Origin: Pseudeuparius sepicola
Lineage: Eukaryota > Arthropoda > Insecta > Coleoptera > Anthribidae
Length of the DNA stretch: 64,000 nucleotides
Direction of reading: 5' to 3'
NCBI GenBank assembly: GCA_963920635.1
Contig: OY987299.1
Location: 130,631,373-130,695,372, forward strand
Shown: piece after piece, positions 47,179 to 59,158 of the stretch
Layout: each line of letters opens with the position of its first letter
Numbering within the stretch: position 1 is the stretch's first letter
Made by a program: the position numbers and the translations under genes
Notes under the pieces: generated by a model
Database searches by the model: none
The model's input: the letters and a program-made list of their open reading frames with translations, nothing else
Told to the model about the DNA's origin: nothing

Positions 47179-47283
47179 AAGACCAAAATGCTGCTCGAAA
47201 GCCTCGCTCATCGAAAACGAGTTTTTTAATAAAAATATTTCGTCTGAAACCAACGATTTTTACTTATTTCTAAGGAATACACC

Positions 47284-50200
47284 GCGATTTCTTGTACGGA
47301 CATTTTATCTTGTTAACATTCGCCGTATTTCGAATCGAGCCCTGTCGTCGGTGTCTGTTATCCCGAGACCGCGCGCCTCGCGATCATTTTCAATTATCGG
47401 AACCGTCCGTTTTTCAGCCAACCCGCGCCCGTCTACGGAATATTCGGGCGTTTATATCAAATTTTCGTTAGCGCCGCGGAGATAATTAGGTTCTGAAGTT
47501 GGGGTGGGGGGGCGGGCGATTTCTTGTACGGACATTTTATCTTGTTAACATTCGCCGTATTTCGAATCGAGCCCTGTCGTCGGTGTCTGTTATCCCGAGA
47601 CCGCGCGCCTCGCGATCATTTTCAATTATCGGAACCGTCCGTTTTTCAGCCAACCCGCGCCCGTCTACGGAACATTCGGGCGTTTATATCAAATTTTCGT
47701 TAGCGCCGCGGAGATAATTAGGTTCTGAAGTTGGGGTGGGGGGGCGGGCGATTTCTTGTACGGACATTTTATCTTGTTAACATTCGCCGTATTTCGAATC
47801 GAGCCCTGTCGTCGGTGTCTGTTATCCCGAGACCGCGCGCCTCGCGATCATTTTCAATTATCGGAACCGTCCGTTTTTCAGCCAACCCGCGCCCGTCTAC
47901 GGAACATTCGGGCGTTTATATCAAATTTTCGTTAGCGCCGCGGAGATAATTAGGTTCTGAAGTTGGGGTGGGGGGGCGGGCGATTTCTTGTACGGACATT
48001 TTATCTTGTTAACATTCGCCGTATTTCGAATCGAGCCCTGTCGTCGGTGTCTGTTATCCCGAGACCGCGCGCCTCGCGATCATTTTCAATTATCGGAACC
48101 GTCCGTTTTTCAGCCAACCCGCGCCCGTCTACGGAACATTCGGGCGTTTATATCAAATTTTCGTTAGCGCCGCGGAGATAATTAGGTTCTGAAGTTGGGG
48201 TGGGGGGGCGGGCGATTTCTTGTACGGACATTTTATCTTGTTAACATTCGCCGTATTTCGAATCGAGCCCTGTCGTCGGTGTCTGTTATCCCGAGACCGC
48301 GCGCCTCGCGATCATTTTCAATTATCGGAACCGTCCGTTTTTCAGCCAACCCGCGCCCGTCTACGGAACATTCGGGCGTTTATATCAAATTTTCGTTAGC
48401 GCCGCGGAGATAATTAGGTTCTGAAGTTGGGGTGGGGGGGCGGGCGATTTCTTGTACGGACATTTTATCTTGTTAACATTCGCCGTATTTCGAATCGAGC
48501 CCTGTCGTCGGTGTCTGTTATCCCGAGACCGCGCGCCTCGCGATCATTTTCAATTATCGGAACCGTCCGTTTTTCAGCCAACCCGCGCCCGTCTACGGAA
48601 CATTCGGGCGTTTATATCAAATTTTCGTTAGCGCCGCGGAGATAATTAGGTTCTGAAGTTGGGGTGGGGGGGCGGGCGATTTCTTGTACGGACATTTTAT
48701 CTTGTTAACATTCGCCGTATTTCGAATCGAGCCCTGTCGTCGGTGTCTGTTATCCCGAGACCGCGCGCCTCGCGATCATTTTCAATTATCGGAACCGTCC
48801 GTTTTTCAGCCAACCCGCGCCCGTCTACGGAACATTCGGGCGTTTATATCAAATTTTCGTTAGCGCCGCGGAGATAATTAGGTTCTGAAGTTGGGGTGGG
48901 GGGGCGGGCGATTTCTTGTACGGACATTTTATCTTGTTAACATTCGCCGTATTTCGAATCGAGCCCTGTCGTCGGTGTCTGTTATCCCGAGACCGCGCGC
49001 CTCGCGATCATTTTCAATTATCGGAACCGTCCGTTTTTCAGCCAACCCGCGCCCGTCTACGGAACATTCGGGCGTTTATATCAAATTTTCGTTAGCGCCG
49101 CGGAGATAATTAGGTTCTGAAGTTGGGGTGGGGGGGCGGGCGATTTCTTGTACGGACATTTTATCTTGTTAACATTCGCCGTATTTCGAATCGAGCCCTG
49201 TCGTCGGTGTCTGTTATCCCGAGACCGCGCGCCTCGCGATCATTTTCAATTATCGGAACCGTCCGTTTTTCAGCCAACCCGCGCCCGTCTACGGAACATT
49301 CGGGCGTTTATATCAAATTTTCGTTAGCGCCGCGGAGATAATTAGGTTCTGAAGTTGGGGTGGGGGGGCGGGCGATTTCTTGTACGGACATTTTATCTTG
49401 TTAACATTCGCCGTATTTCGAATCGAGCCCTGTCGTCGGTGTCTGTTATCCCGAGACCGCGCGCCTCGCGATCATTTTCAATTATCGGAACCGTCCGTTT
49501 TTCAGCCAACCCGCGCCCGTCTACGGAACATTCGGGCGTTTATATCAAATTTTCGTTAGCGCCGCGGAGATAATTAGGTTCTGAAGTTGGGGTGGGGGGG
49601 CGGGCGATTTCTTGTACGGACATTTTATCTTGTTAACATTCGCCGTATTTCGAATCGAGCCCTGTCGTCGGTGTCTGTTATCCCGAGACCGCGCGCCTCG
49701 CGATCATTTTCAATTATCGGAACCGTCCGTTTTTCAGCCAACCCGCGCCCGTCTACGGAACATTCGGGCGTTTATATCAAATTTTCGTTAGCGCCGCGGA
49801 GATAATTAGGTTCTGAAGTTGGGGTGGGGGGGCGGGCGATTTCTTGTACGGACATTTTATCTTGTTAACATTCGCCGTATTTCGAATCGAGCCCTGTCGT
49901 CGGTGTCTGTTATCCCGAGACCGCGCGCCTCGCGATCATTTTCAATTATCGGAACCGTCCGTTTTTCAGCCAACCCGCGCCCGTCTACGGAACATTCGGG
50001 CGTTTATATCAAATTTTCGTTAGCGCCGCGGAGATAATTAGGTTCTGAAGTTGGGGTGGGGGGGCGGGCGATTTCTTGTACGGACATTTTATCTTGTTAA
50101 CATTCGCCGTATTTCGAATCGAGCCCTGTCGTCGGTGTCTGTTATCCCGAGACCGCGCGCCTCGCGATCATTTTCAATTATCGGAACCGTCCGTTTTTCA

Positions 50201-53084
50201 GCCAACCCGCGCCCGTCTACGGAACATTCGGGCGTTTATATCAAATTTTCGTTAGCGCCGCGGAGATAATTAGGTTCTGAAGTTGGGGTGGGGGGGCGGG
50301 CGATTTCTTGTACGGACATTTTATCTTGTTAACATTCGCCGTATTTCGAATCGAGCCCTGTCGTCGGTGTCTGTTATCCCGAGACCGCGCGCCTCGCGAT
50401 CATTTTCAATTATCGGAACCGTCCGTTTTTCAGCCAACCCGCGCCCGTCTACGGAATATTCGGGCGTTTATATCAAATTTTCGTTAGCGCCGCGGAGATA
50501 ATTAGGTTCTGAAGTTGGGGTGGGGGGGCGGGCGATTTCTTGTACGGACATTTTATCTTGTTAACATTCGCCGTATTTCGAATCGAGCCCTGTCGTCGGT
50601 GTCTGTTATTCCGAGACCGCGCGCCTCGCGATCATTTTCAATTATCGGAACCGTCCGTTTTTCAGCCAACCCGCGCCCGTCTACGGAATATTCGGGCGTT
50701 TATATCAAATTTTCGTTAGCGCCGCGGAGATAATTAGGTTCTGAAGTTGGGGTGGGGGGGCGGGCGATTTCTTGTACGGACATTTTATCTTGTTAACATT
50801 CGCCGTATTTCGAATCGAGCCCTGTCGTCGGTGTCTGTTATCCCGAGACCGCGCGCCTCGCGATCATTTTCAATTATCGGAACCGTCCGTTTTTCAGCCA
50901 ACCCGCGCCCGTCTACGGAATATTCGGGCGTTTATATCAAATTTTCGTTAGCGCCGCGGAGATAATTAGGTTCTGAAGTTGGGGTGGGGGGGCGGGCGAT
51001 TTCTTGTACGGACATTTTATCTTGTTAACATTCGCCGTATTTCGAATCGAGCCCTGTCGTCGGTGTCTGTTATCCCGAGACCGCGCGCCTCGCGATCATT
51101 TTCAATTATCGGAACCGTCCGTTTTTCAGCCAACCCGCGCCCGTCTACGGAATATTCGGGCGTTTATATCAAATTTTCGTTAGCGCCGCGGAGATAATTA
51201 GGTTCTGAAGTTGGGGTGGGGGGGCGGGCGATTTCTTGTACGGACATTTTATCTTGTTAACATTCGCCGTATTTCGAATCGAGCCCTGTCGTCGGTGTCT
51301 GTTATTCCGAGACCGCGCGCCTCGCGATCATTTTCAATTATCGGAACCGTCCGTTTTTCAGCCAACCCGCGCCCGTCTACGGAACATTCGGGCGTTTATA
51401 TCAAATTTTCGTTAGCGCCGCGGAGATAATTAGGTTCTGAAGTTGGGGTGGGGGGGCGGGCGATTTCTTGTACGGACATTTTATCTTGTTAACATTCGCC
51501 GTATTTCGAATCGAGCCCTGTCGTCGGTGTCTGTTATCCCGAGACCGCGCGCCTCGCGATCATTTTCAATTATCGGAACCGTCCGTTTTTCAGCCAACCC
51601 GCGCCCGTCTACGGAACATTCGGGCGTTTATATCAAATTTTCGTTAGCGCCGCGGAGATAATTAGGTTCTGAAGTTGGGGTGGGGGGGCGGGCGATTTCT
51701 TGTACGGACATTTTATCTTGTTAACATTCGTCGTATTTCGAATCGAGCCCTGTCGTCGGTGTCTGTTATTCCGAGACCGCGCGCCTCGCGATCATTTTCA
51801 ATTATCGGAACCGTCCGTTTTTCAGCCAACCCGCGCCCGTCTACGGAACATTCGGGCGTTTATATCAAATTTTCGTTAGCGCCGCGGAGATAATTAGGTT
51901 CTGAAGTTGGGGTGGGGGGGCGGGCGATTTCTTGTACGGACATTTTATCTTGTTAACATTCGTCGTATTTCGAATCGAGCCCTGTCGTCGGTGTCTGTTA
52001 TTCCGAGACCGCGCGCCTCGCGATCATTTTCAATTATCGGAACCGTCCGTTTTTCAGCCAACCCGCGCCCGTCTACGGAACATTCGGGCGTTTATATCAA
52101 ATTTTCGTTAGCGCCGCGGAGATAATTAGGTTCTGAAGTTGGGGTGGGGGGGCGGGCGATTTCTTGTACGGACATTTTATCTTGTTAACATTCGCCGTAT
52201 TTCGAATCGAGCCCTGTCGTCGGTGTCTGTTATTCCGAGACCGCGCGCCTCGCGATCATTTTCAATTATCGGAACCGTCCGTTTTTCAGCCAACCCGCGC
52301 CCGTCTACGGAACATTCGGGCGTTTATATCAAATTTTCGTTAGCGCCGCGGAGATAATTAGGTTCTGAAGTTGGGGTGGGGGGGCGGGCGATTTCTTGTA
52401 CGGACATTTTATCTTGTTAACATTCGCCGTATTTCGAATCGAGCCCTGTCGTCGGTGTCTGTTATCCCGAGACCGCGCGCCTCGCGATCATTTTCAATTA
52501 TCGGAACCGTCCGTTTTTCAGCCAACCCGCGCCCGTCTACGGAACATTCGGGCGTTTATATCAAATTTTCGTTAGCGCCGCGGAGATAATTAGGTTCTGA
52601 AGTTGGGGTGGGGGGGCGGGCGATTTCTTGTACGGACATTTTATCTTGTTAACATTCGCCGTATTTCGAATCGAGCCCTGTCGTCGGTGTCTGTTATCCC
52701 GAGACCGCGCGCCTCGCGATCATTTTCAATTATCGGAACCGTCCGTTTTTCAGCCAACCCGCGCCCGTCTACGGAACATTCGGGCGTTTATATCAAATTT
52801 TCGTTAGCGCCGCGGAGATAATTAGGTTCTGAAGTTGGGGTGGGGGGGCGGGCGATTTCTTGTACGGACATTTTATCTTGTTAACATTCGCCGTATTTCG
52901 AATCGAGCCCTGTCGTCGGTGTCTGTTATCCCGAGACCGCGCGCCTCGCGATCATTTTCAATTATCGGAACCGTCCGTTTTTCAGCCAACCCGCGCCCGT
53001 CTACGGAATATTCGGGCGTTTATATCAAATTTTCGTTAGCGCCGCGGAGATAATTAGGTTCTGAAGTTGGGGTGGGGGGGCGGG
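47284..53084 (+). repeat. 232-bp tandem array, 25 copies
   Basis: A unit of exactly 232 bp, from GCGATTTCTTGTACGGACAT to GGGGTGGGGGGGCGGG, repeats head-to-tail 25.0 times (5801 bp) without indels that I can see. Copies differ at very few sites: GAA(C/T)ATTCGG, TTAT(C/T)CCGAG and TTCG(C/T)CGTATT. Copies 2-13 look identical; variants cluster in copies 14-22 and the two edge copies (1 and 25) share the T form of the first site. Each copy shows a 72-codon open frame, but it lacks coding features and simply repeats with the unit. Every junction holds GGGGTGGGGGGGCGGG, a G-quadruplex-type motif. The array is more GC-rich than its surroundings. True length may be under-represented in an assembly. 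Confidence 0.98.
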
Positions 53085-53273
53085 GGCGCGGGCGGGAGGG
53101 GGGCGATCGCCGCCCCTAGCGCCCGCGCTAATTTCGAGGGCGGCCCTCCATCGATCGGGGCGGCCCTGGCGGGCCACATGCATAATTGATGGCAACCGGA
53201 AAAAGCGCGCGTTTAATCGTTTATCCGGTTGGGTTGTTTCGGTAATATCGGTTTTGTTATTGAAAGACTCTAT
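53085..53273. other. G/C-rich flank of the tandem array
   Basis: Right after the last unit the G-run extends (GGGGCGCGGGCGGGAGGGGG) into CGATCGCCGCCCCTAGCGCC and CGGGGCGGCCCTGGCGGGCC. It is CpG-dense, unlike the left flank of the array. No gene is seen. Confidence 0.5.
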
Positions 53274-53580
53274 GAATAAAGAACCCCAGGAAGGAGCAAA
53301 TTTGGGCTTTACGCTGGACCGGTCCAGTCTCTGCATATGGCTGCATGCCGTTTCCGGTTTACAAAAGTACTTACCGATGGAATGTTATCCCCCAAACATT
53401 TTGGTCTGGTAGTCACGGAATAGCCGCAGGCTGCACAGCTAACCATAATAGATCTCCAAAAAGTACTTATCGAAGAACTACACAAATATCTAATAGCACA
53501 AACCACCGTGACAACTGTCAAATATAAAAATATTTTATAGTGCCCATAGAGCTTTGGCTCCTTCCTGGGGTTCTTTATTC
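53274..53580. mobile_element. Small TIR element, AATAAAGAACCCC ends
   Basis: GAATAAAGAACCCCAGGAAG at the left is the exact complement of CTTCCTGGGGTTCTTTATTC at the right. The interior (for example ATAGCCGCAGGCTGCACAGC) is repeated at 54715-54952. No coding capacity. Confidence 0.75.
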
Positions 53581-53614
53581 ATTGGGACCAACACTGTACT
53601 AAAGACCTGTGCAT

Positions 53615-54714
53615 CACGGGCGTAGCCAGGATTTAGTTTTGGGGGGGGTTTAGTTTGAGAAGTAAATAAAACAACAAAAATATACTTACATGAAATTTAA
53701 TATCTATATATTCATCCGAAAAACTACGACATATTTATAAAGTTCTTAACTTTAAATGAAATGGATAAATTAACTTCGTTCCTCTGCGCTAAATCTAAAA
53801 CCATTAAAGAAGAAATCTTCGGCTTTTTCTTTTAAATATATCCACTACTTCATCTGCATGAATTTCTGTTCCATAGTGAATGTTCATTAGAGCCAAACCA
53901 TTAAGTCTGTTTTCACTTGTAGTGTTTCGTAAATAGTTTTTCAGTCTCCTTAGGCTCGAGAAAGACCTTTCTGGGGTAGCAGTGGATACAGGAATGGTAG
54001 CCAAGATTTGTAGTAATGTGTAAATATTAGGATAAAGGTTTTTATCGCACATATCTAGGCATTCCAAACTAGATTTCGGGGTAGGCAGTCTTCTTATCAG
54101 CATGCAAGGTAGCTGAAGCTTTGATAGCTAAATCCTTGACTACACCACTTTTTCCAGTAGTCCATACCTTTAAGTTTATCACCCTTCCTTTTTTTCCCCT
54201 CCATTTTTCGACAGTAATAATGATTCACGTATCTATCCTTAACAAGGTCATCGAATAACAGGGCACTAAAATTATTCACTTACACGGTACACTTAATTCT
54301 CTTCACTATTCGTTCACCACTTTTCACTTTTATTCGCTTCGAGTTCGCATGGAACAATACTGCCGTAAGCACGGTCACGCGCCGCGGCGCCGCTTATATA
54401 GCAGCCCAGTAGCCGTCCAGAAACTTCCACGAACTTCCACAAAGTTCCGCTCATTTCGACCTAGGGGCGTGGCGAATAATCGAGAAACAACGGAAAGTGT
54501 CTCTACAATACAAAATAGTTCGGCTGCAACTGCGTCTGCCTCTCGTCAAAAGATGGCGCTAGGCGCTACTATTACTACATAATATATTCAAACGTAATAA
54601 TAATTTAACTCTTCACTCCTCGTATTTTTTCGGTATAATATAAGGTAATATTTTGCTTATTTCGGGGGGGGGGGGGTTTGAACCCCTGAAACCCCCCCCT
54701 TGGCTACGCCCGTG
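53615..54714 (-). mobile_element. hAT element relic, 1.1 kb
   Basis: Terminal repeats CACGGGCGTAGCCAGG and TTGGCTACGCCCGTG, each followed inward by a long G or C run, are typical of hAT elements with GGCGTAGCCA ends. It encodes only the C-terminal dimerisation part of transposase (next entry). The immediate flanks show no 8-bp duplication, so one boundary has been rearranged. Confidence 0.75.
53804..54103 (-). pseudogene. hAT transposase C-terminal dimerisation domain
   Basis: A 99-codon frame, with YTLLQILATIPVSTATPERS then FSSLRRLKNYLRNTTSENRL and LALMNIH, is the hAT C-terminal (hATC) domain, where transposase subunits pair; the S/T-x-x-ERxFS and LRxxxxxxRLxxLxxxxxH spacing is clear. The catalytic core and zinc finger are missing, so it cannot transpose itself. 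The chosen Met lies mid-domain and is not a natural start. Confidence 0.85.
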
Positions 54715-54952
54715 CCCCAAACATTTTGTTCTGGTAGTCACGGAATAGCCGCAGGCTGCACAGCTAACCATAACAGATCTCCAAAAAGTACTTATAGAAG
54801 AACTACACAAATATCTAATAGCACAAACCACCGTGACAACTGTCAAATATAAAAATATTTTGTCAAAATTCAGTCTCCATACAGGGCGATTTCCGTCTCA
54901 CGTATTTTATAATGCCCATAGAGCCTTGGCTCCTTCCTGGGGTTCTTTATTC
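54715..54952. mobile_element. Second, 5'-truncated copy of the AATAAAGAACCCC element
   Basis: It begins CCCCAAACATTTTGTTCTGG directly after the hAT end and matches 53391-53580, ending in the same CTTCCTGGGGTTCTTTATTC. It keeps about 45 bp (TCAAAATTCAGTCTCCATAC...) that the first copy has lost between two TATTTT motifs. Confidence 0.75.
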
Positions 54953-55654
54953 ATTGGAAAGACTTAAAGGTTGCCTTTTAAGGTGTCCTGTACATTATTT
55001 TTCATTTTGTTTACTTCAGAAGGATGAACATGGCGAACCTGTGATTTTTTTCAAAAAGCGGTTGCCGTCAAAAATAAAATTTAAGTTTTAAAAGTGTTTA
55101 TGCGTGTCTCCAAAATTCGTTTGATTTGATGTATGTTTTAACTCTCTTTAAAGTAACGTGACGGACACCACGACGCCGACAACAAAATATTCCAATTTAC
55201 TACAATTTGCTGCGTGCTCGCTCCGCACATCACTCCCGCGTATGCAATTACCGATGCAATTTTCGAAAATTGAGTCTTGTTTTTCGACGAATTAGAGTGA
55301 ATTGACGCAACGTTTTTTTGATACAATGTAGCACAATGTAAAGCAAATACTTTTTATTATACTTCTTTGAAAACACCTTATTTTCATCTGTTTTAGCAAT
55401 AATGAAAGATGGGGTTTTTCGGGCTAGCGCACGGAAACAGCGCATGGAAAAACTTTCCGTGCGCTGAATAAAAATATCGAATATATGGCTTTAAAATAGA
55501 AATATACAGCAAAGTAAACTAAATTTAAGAAACTCTATAGGCTCTGTGATATTTAACATATACCTATTTTGTATTTTAATTCGTAAGTGTTTCAATATTT
55601 AGTTATATTTAGTTTTATTCACCTTATCTGACAATAACTAATTTACAACAAAGC
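54953..55654. other. Unassigned; contains a short hairpin
   Basis: AGCGCACGGAAA and TTTCCGTGCGCT pair at about 55424-55466. No exon or mobile-element end recognised. Confidence 0.45.
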
Positions 55655-56216
55655 ACCTTGGAAATAATTTGAGAGTAACCATGGAAACGCGTCATACATA
55701 CCAAACACTATATTGTCTGCATTGTTTATTTTTTGTCAATTAAATTTATTATAATATGCCGATAAAAGGTTTTAAGTTTCCGTTTTCAAAGAAGTATAAA
55801 AAAAATATCGTTCATTACATGTCCAGAAATAGATATTTTCGTGTTTGCATGACTTCCCGTGTGAGGCGCAGCCGAACACGGGAATTTGTCACGCACGCAC
55901 GGAAAAATCTTTATTTCCAGACTCGTAATGAAATATACTATACTGTCCTGTTGCAGCCATATACGGAAATACAGATCTGAAGGTGTCGCCTGGCGGACAG
56001 TGTGTAAGAATACATCCATAATAAGAATTTGCAAGGCCGTATCTGAGGGGGGGGTTTGGGGGTTCAACCCCCCCTCCCGTAATGAACGATATTTTTTATT
56101 CCAACGAAAACATAAAAACGAAAGAAGCATTTTTATTTTTGAAAATAAATAACGCTGACAGTGTTTGTTATGTATGATAATATGTTTCCATGGCTACTCT
56201 CAAATTATTTCAAAGG
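55655..56216. mobile_element. TIR element with internal palindrome and hAT-like end
   Basis: AAATAATTTGAGAGTAACCA at the left is mirrored by TGGCTACTCTCAAATTATTT at the right. Inside, TTCATTAC...CCAGAAATAGAT and ATCTTTATTTCCAGA...GTAATGAA form a second palindrome. GGCCGTATCTGAGGGGGGGG at 56034 looks like a hAT-type terminus and recurs at 56252. Confidence 0.6.
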
Positions 56217-57306
56217 TTACCTATATGTTTTAAATTAGTCTGTGTCAGGCAGGGCCGTATCTGAGGGGGGGGTTTTGGGGGGTTCAACCCCCCCCCCTCC
56301 CCCGAAATACCACAATTTTTTATGCTTTTGCACCACCACTAGAACGAGCTCAGCTCCCCGAGCATCAGTGAGTGCCATAATTTATTAAACTGGTTTTCCA
56401 GTAGAGCATGGAATCCCGCCCGAAAACTGCCAACAAAACATAATTTTTGGATCAGTGCACTACCGAGTTTTATAATCAGAATATGCTTTCAAATAAAATA
56501 AAACATAACTGGCAACACTGGACACGGTGAACGGTGGTGCATGGCTGCGTGCGCCATGGATTAGGAGAATAGGGGATTCCCAGAGTCTCTTTTATGAATA
56601 GATGAGTACTAATTTGTATTTGAATATATCCGTAATAATGAGAAATCAAATAAGTAGAAAAGAGATAGGTATAAAGTATAAATTCGAGAAGGAATATTCA
56701 GCTATTATTATAATTAATATTTTTAAAGGTTTAATGTTAAACTTGTGCAACTTAAACCTGTTTCAGTTTTTTATTGAAAACCATTTAATAATTAACTAAT
56801 TTTAAGTAATTTTCCTTAACATTTCTAAAAAATTTCGCCTACGGTGCATTTTACAGAATTATTTTAAATGCACTTGTTTGAAAGAAATTCATAAAAATTG
56901 TCCCTCCCCACCCGATATTAATTTCTATACTTGTCAACATTGGAGCTGCTGTAATCATCATCAGCGGCTCCAACAATGCATTGACTGTGATGGAAGACAG
57001 TTCGAGCATTTAAGGAAGCATTAGTTTTATAAAAAAAACATTTTCAGTTAGGAATAGGATTTTAATATTTGTTGACAAGTCGATTTTAGGCATTTGTTTT
57101 TCCTCCCTTCGTATTTTGCCTACCTTGCATTTGCATATTAAATGCATTGATTATTATGTACGTTTTTTTTTTAATTTTTTGAACTAAGTATACTTTTATA
57201 ATTAAAAAATGATAAAATTATGAAAGTTTATCATTAAATCCTAAAAAAAGACAAATAAGAATAAATACCGGTGTAACAGTGTCTTTTTAAAATTTTATGA
57301 TAAAAC
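56217..57306. other. Unassigned; hAT-like G/C run at 56250-56310
   Basis: AGGGCCGTATCTGAGGGGGG followed by TTCAACCCCCC repeats the motif at 56034. The rest is AT-rich, with no gene seen. 56602-56799 is an open frame without motif. Confidence 0.4.
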
Positions 57307-57451
57307 CACAGAAAATATACTACGAGTAAAATAATAGATATTCTGAATCCGCGCGCCATCTATTAACGATAAGCGAAACAATATGCGTAGAAATAGAGCA
57401 ATTTTACCAGCTCCATTCCGAATGACCTTCTGTTCGTAGTATATTTTCTGT
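57307..57451. mobile_element. 145-bp TIR element with 8-bp target duplication
   Basis: CACAGAAAATATACTACGA and TCGTAGTATATTTTCTGT are inverted. GATAAAAC occurs at 57299-57306 and 57452-57459. The 8-base duplication suggests hAT mobilisation. If the final G belongs to the element, the duplication is 7 bp. Confidence 0.75.
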
Positions 57452-57459
57452 GATAAAAC

Positions 57460-58725
57460 TAAATTTTCTTTCTTTGATATTTTCAGCTAGGAATAGGATA
57501 TCGAGATACGGTTTTCACTAGCCTATTTAGGTATCATTTCACTACATTTTTATGAAAAAAAAAGTAATATTATTGCATTTAATTTTTTCGAGAATTTTGC
57601 AATTTTCTGTTATTATATCAAAAAACGCGATCTAGCGGCATCACTGAGACTTAGACATATCACGGGTAAGATGGGTTTGATGGACCAATAAATGCTTTTT
57701 CCAACGAGACCAAGTTTGTTAAAATCCGTTCAGTCATTTAGGAGTTACAGCTGTTTATTTAAAAAAACATTGAGTCACTCCCCACCATTTTATTTTAATA
57801 GATATGTCAAAAAGTGTTAAACAAAAATTACTCGAATAAAGCTTACCTTTAAAAAGCATATATTATTTTGGTAACATTACTAGGTGGATTTCAGTGAAAA
57901 ATCACTTTAAAAGTTTAAGATGGCGGTTACGCCCCCTGGTGACTATCTTGGAAATCTGAAAATAATTTCCAGGTTTTTCTATCGACCACTTTATTATAAA
58001 AAAAATTTACCGCAAGTCTCTAAGACGAATAGTTTCCGAGATACAGCACTTTGCATTCTTATATGACCACCCTGCACAATGTATAAAAATACGATCATAA
58101 TAAGACAGTGGGGGATCTGGCGCATTTCGAATGGTCAAGTGACCCAAACCCAAAAAAGAAAAAAAAAACATTTAGAATGTGGAGGGTACTATTTATCGAA
58201 AGGTACCTACCTAACAGTTATTTTCCTACTTTTTTCGTTAAAAATTTCTGTATCACGAAAAACTAAATAATAAACTTTTCCATTTTCTGTAGAGCGATTT
58301 TGCCCAACAGCAATCCGAATCATCCTATTATAAGCAAGATTACGTGTACCTACTAACTTTGAAGTGTATCTTAATATAATGATGCTTACGGCTTCCTTCA
58401 TAGTGCGAAACAGTAGACCGTTTATCAATATTGATGCTCTCAAAATTTTTTATTTCTGCTGTGAGATCTAAGTTTGAGTATGCATGGATTATTTGGTTGG
58501 TGACCTTACTATATTTATAGTAAGGGCAGAATGTAAAGGCGAAGTCGGCCATAAAATCGAGAGAGATGGGCTTAAAGAACCGAAAGACCAACTTTTTATT
58601 GCTCTGTCCTTGTCTGATACATTATGTTAATAAAGATAACATATTCAAATGGGAGTACACCTATAAAACAGGGCAGTAATTAAATATTTGGTTTATTTTG
58701 GTGATATAGACTTCCTGTAATAACA
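57460..58725. other. Unassigned spacer
   Basis: AT-rich. Minus frames 58443-58207 and 58591-58340 overlap and show no motif. ACCACCCTGCACAATGTA at 58064 resembles a MITE end without partner. Confidence 0.4.
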
Positions 58726-59135
58726 ATGCAGCGTGAAGTATTCAGTGCCCAAAGTAGAAAATTAATATTAAATGTGGTGAAATATTTCCAAGGAAAAAAG
58801 AGAACACAAGTGAAAATTTATCGGTACTTCAATGTGCATCGGAGGCGTTACAGATTAGTACAAGGACCATTTCACGAATTAGGCAAGAAGGCATTAAACA
58901 TATTAAAATGGTACACACTAAAAATAAAGCAGCCCCGAAAACTAAAGATTTGAGAGAATCGGATAAAGGAGAAATAAGAAGTTTGATTTATGACATGACA
59001 ACTAACAAGCAACACTTAACTAGGGAAAAAATATGCGAAGAACTGGAAAAAAAGGGAATTTTGAGCTGCAGCAAATCAACGTTAAGTGTAATTTTAAGGA
59101 ATCTTGGATTTAAGTACAAAATAAACGATGGTTAA
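58726..59135 (+). pseudogene. Tc1/mariner-like transposase N-terminal fragment
   Basis: MQREVFSAQSRKLILNVVKY opens a helix-turn-helix region. A frameshift near 58840-58860 leads to a second frame with STRTISRIRQEGIKHIK and HLTREKICEELEKKGILSCS...LRNLGFKYK, the second DNA-binding helix set that precedes the catalytic domain in Tc1/mariner-like transposases. It stops at 59135, before any catalytic Asp. It lies only 24 bp from the splice donor of the host exon at 59159-59347, on the opposite strand and inside the intron. Confidence 0.7.
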
Positions 59136-59158
59136 TAATAATGAGTTTTTTAGCTTAC

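Noticed and set aside
46249..47253. 89- and 80-residue frames with a shared motif on opposite strands
   Set aside because: They are mirror translations of the two arms of one palindrome.
47499..53053. 24 identical 72-residue open frames as a tandem gene family
   Set aside because: They arise from one 232-bp satellite unit with the same phase every copy. The Gly/Arg-rich start is the translated G-run, there is no motif, and third-base changes show no coding pattern.
47284..53084. CRISPR array or rDNA spacer
   Set aside because: The whole 232-bp unit repeats with no variable spacers, and no rRNA gene sequence is present next to it.
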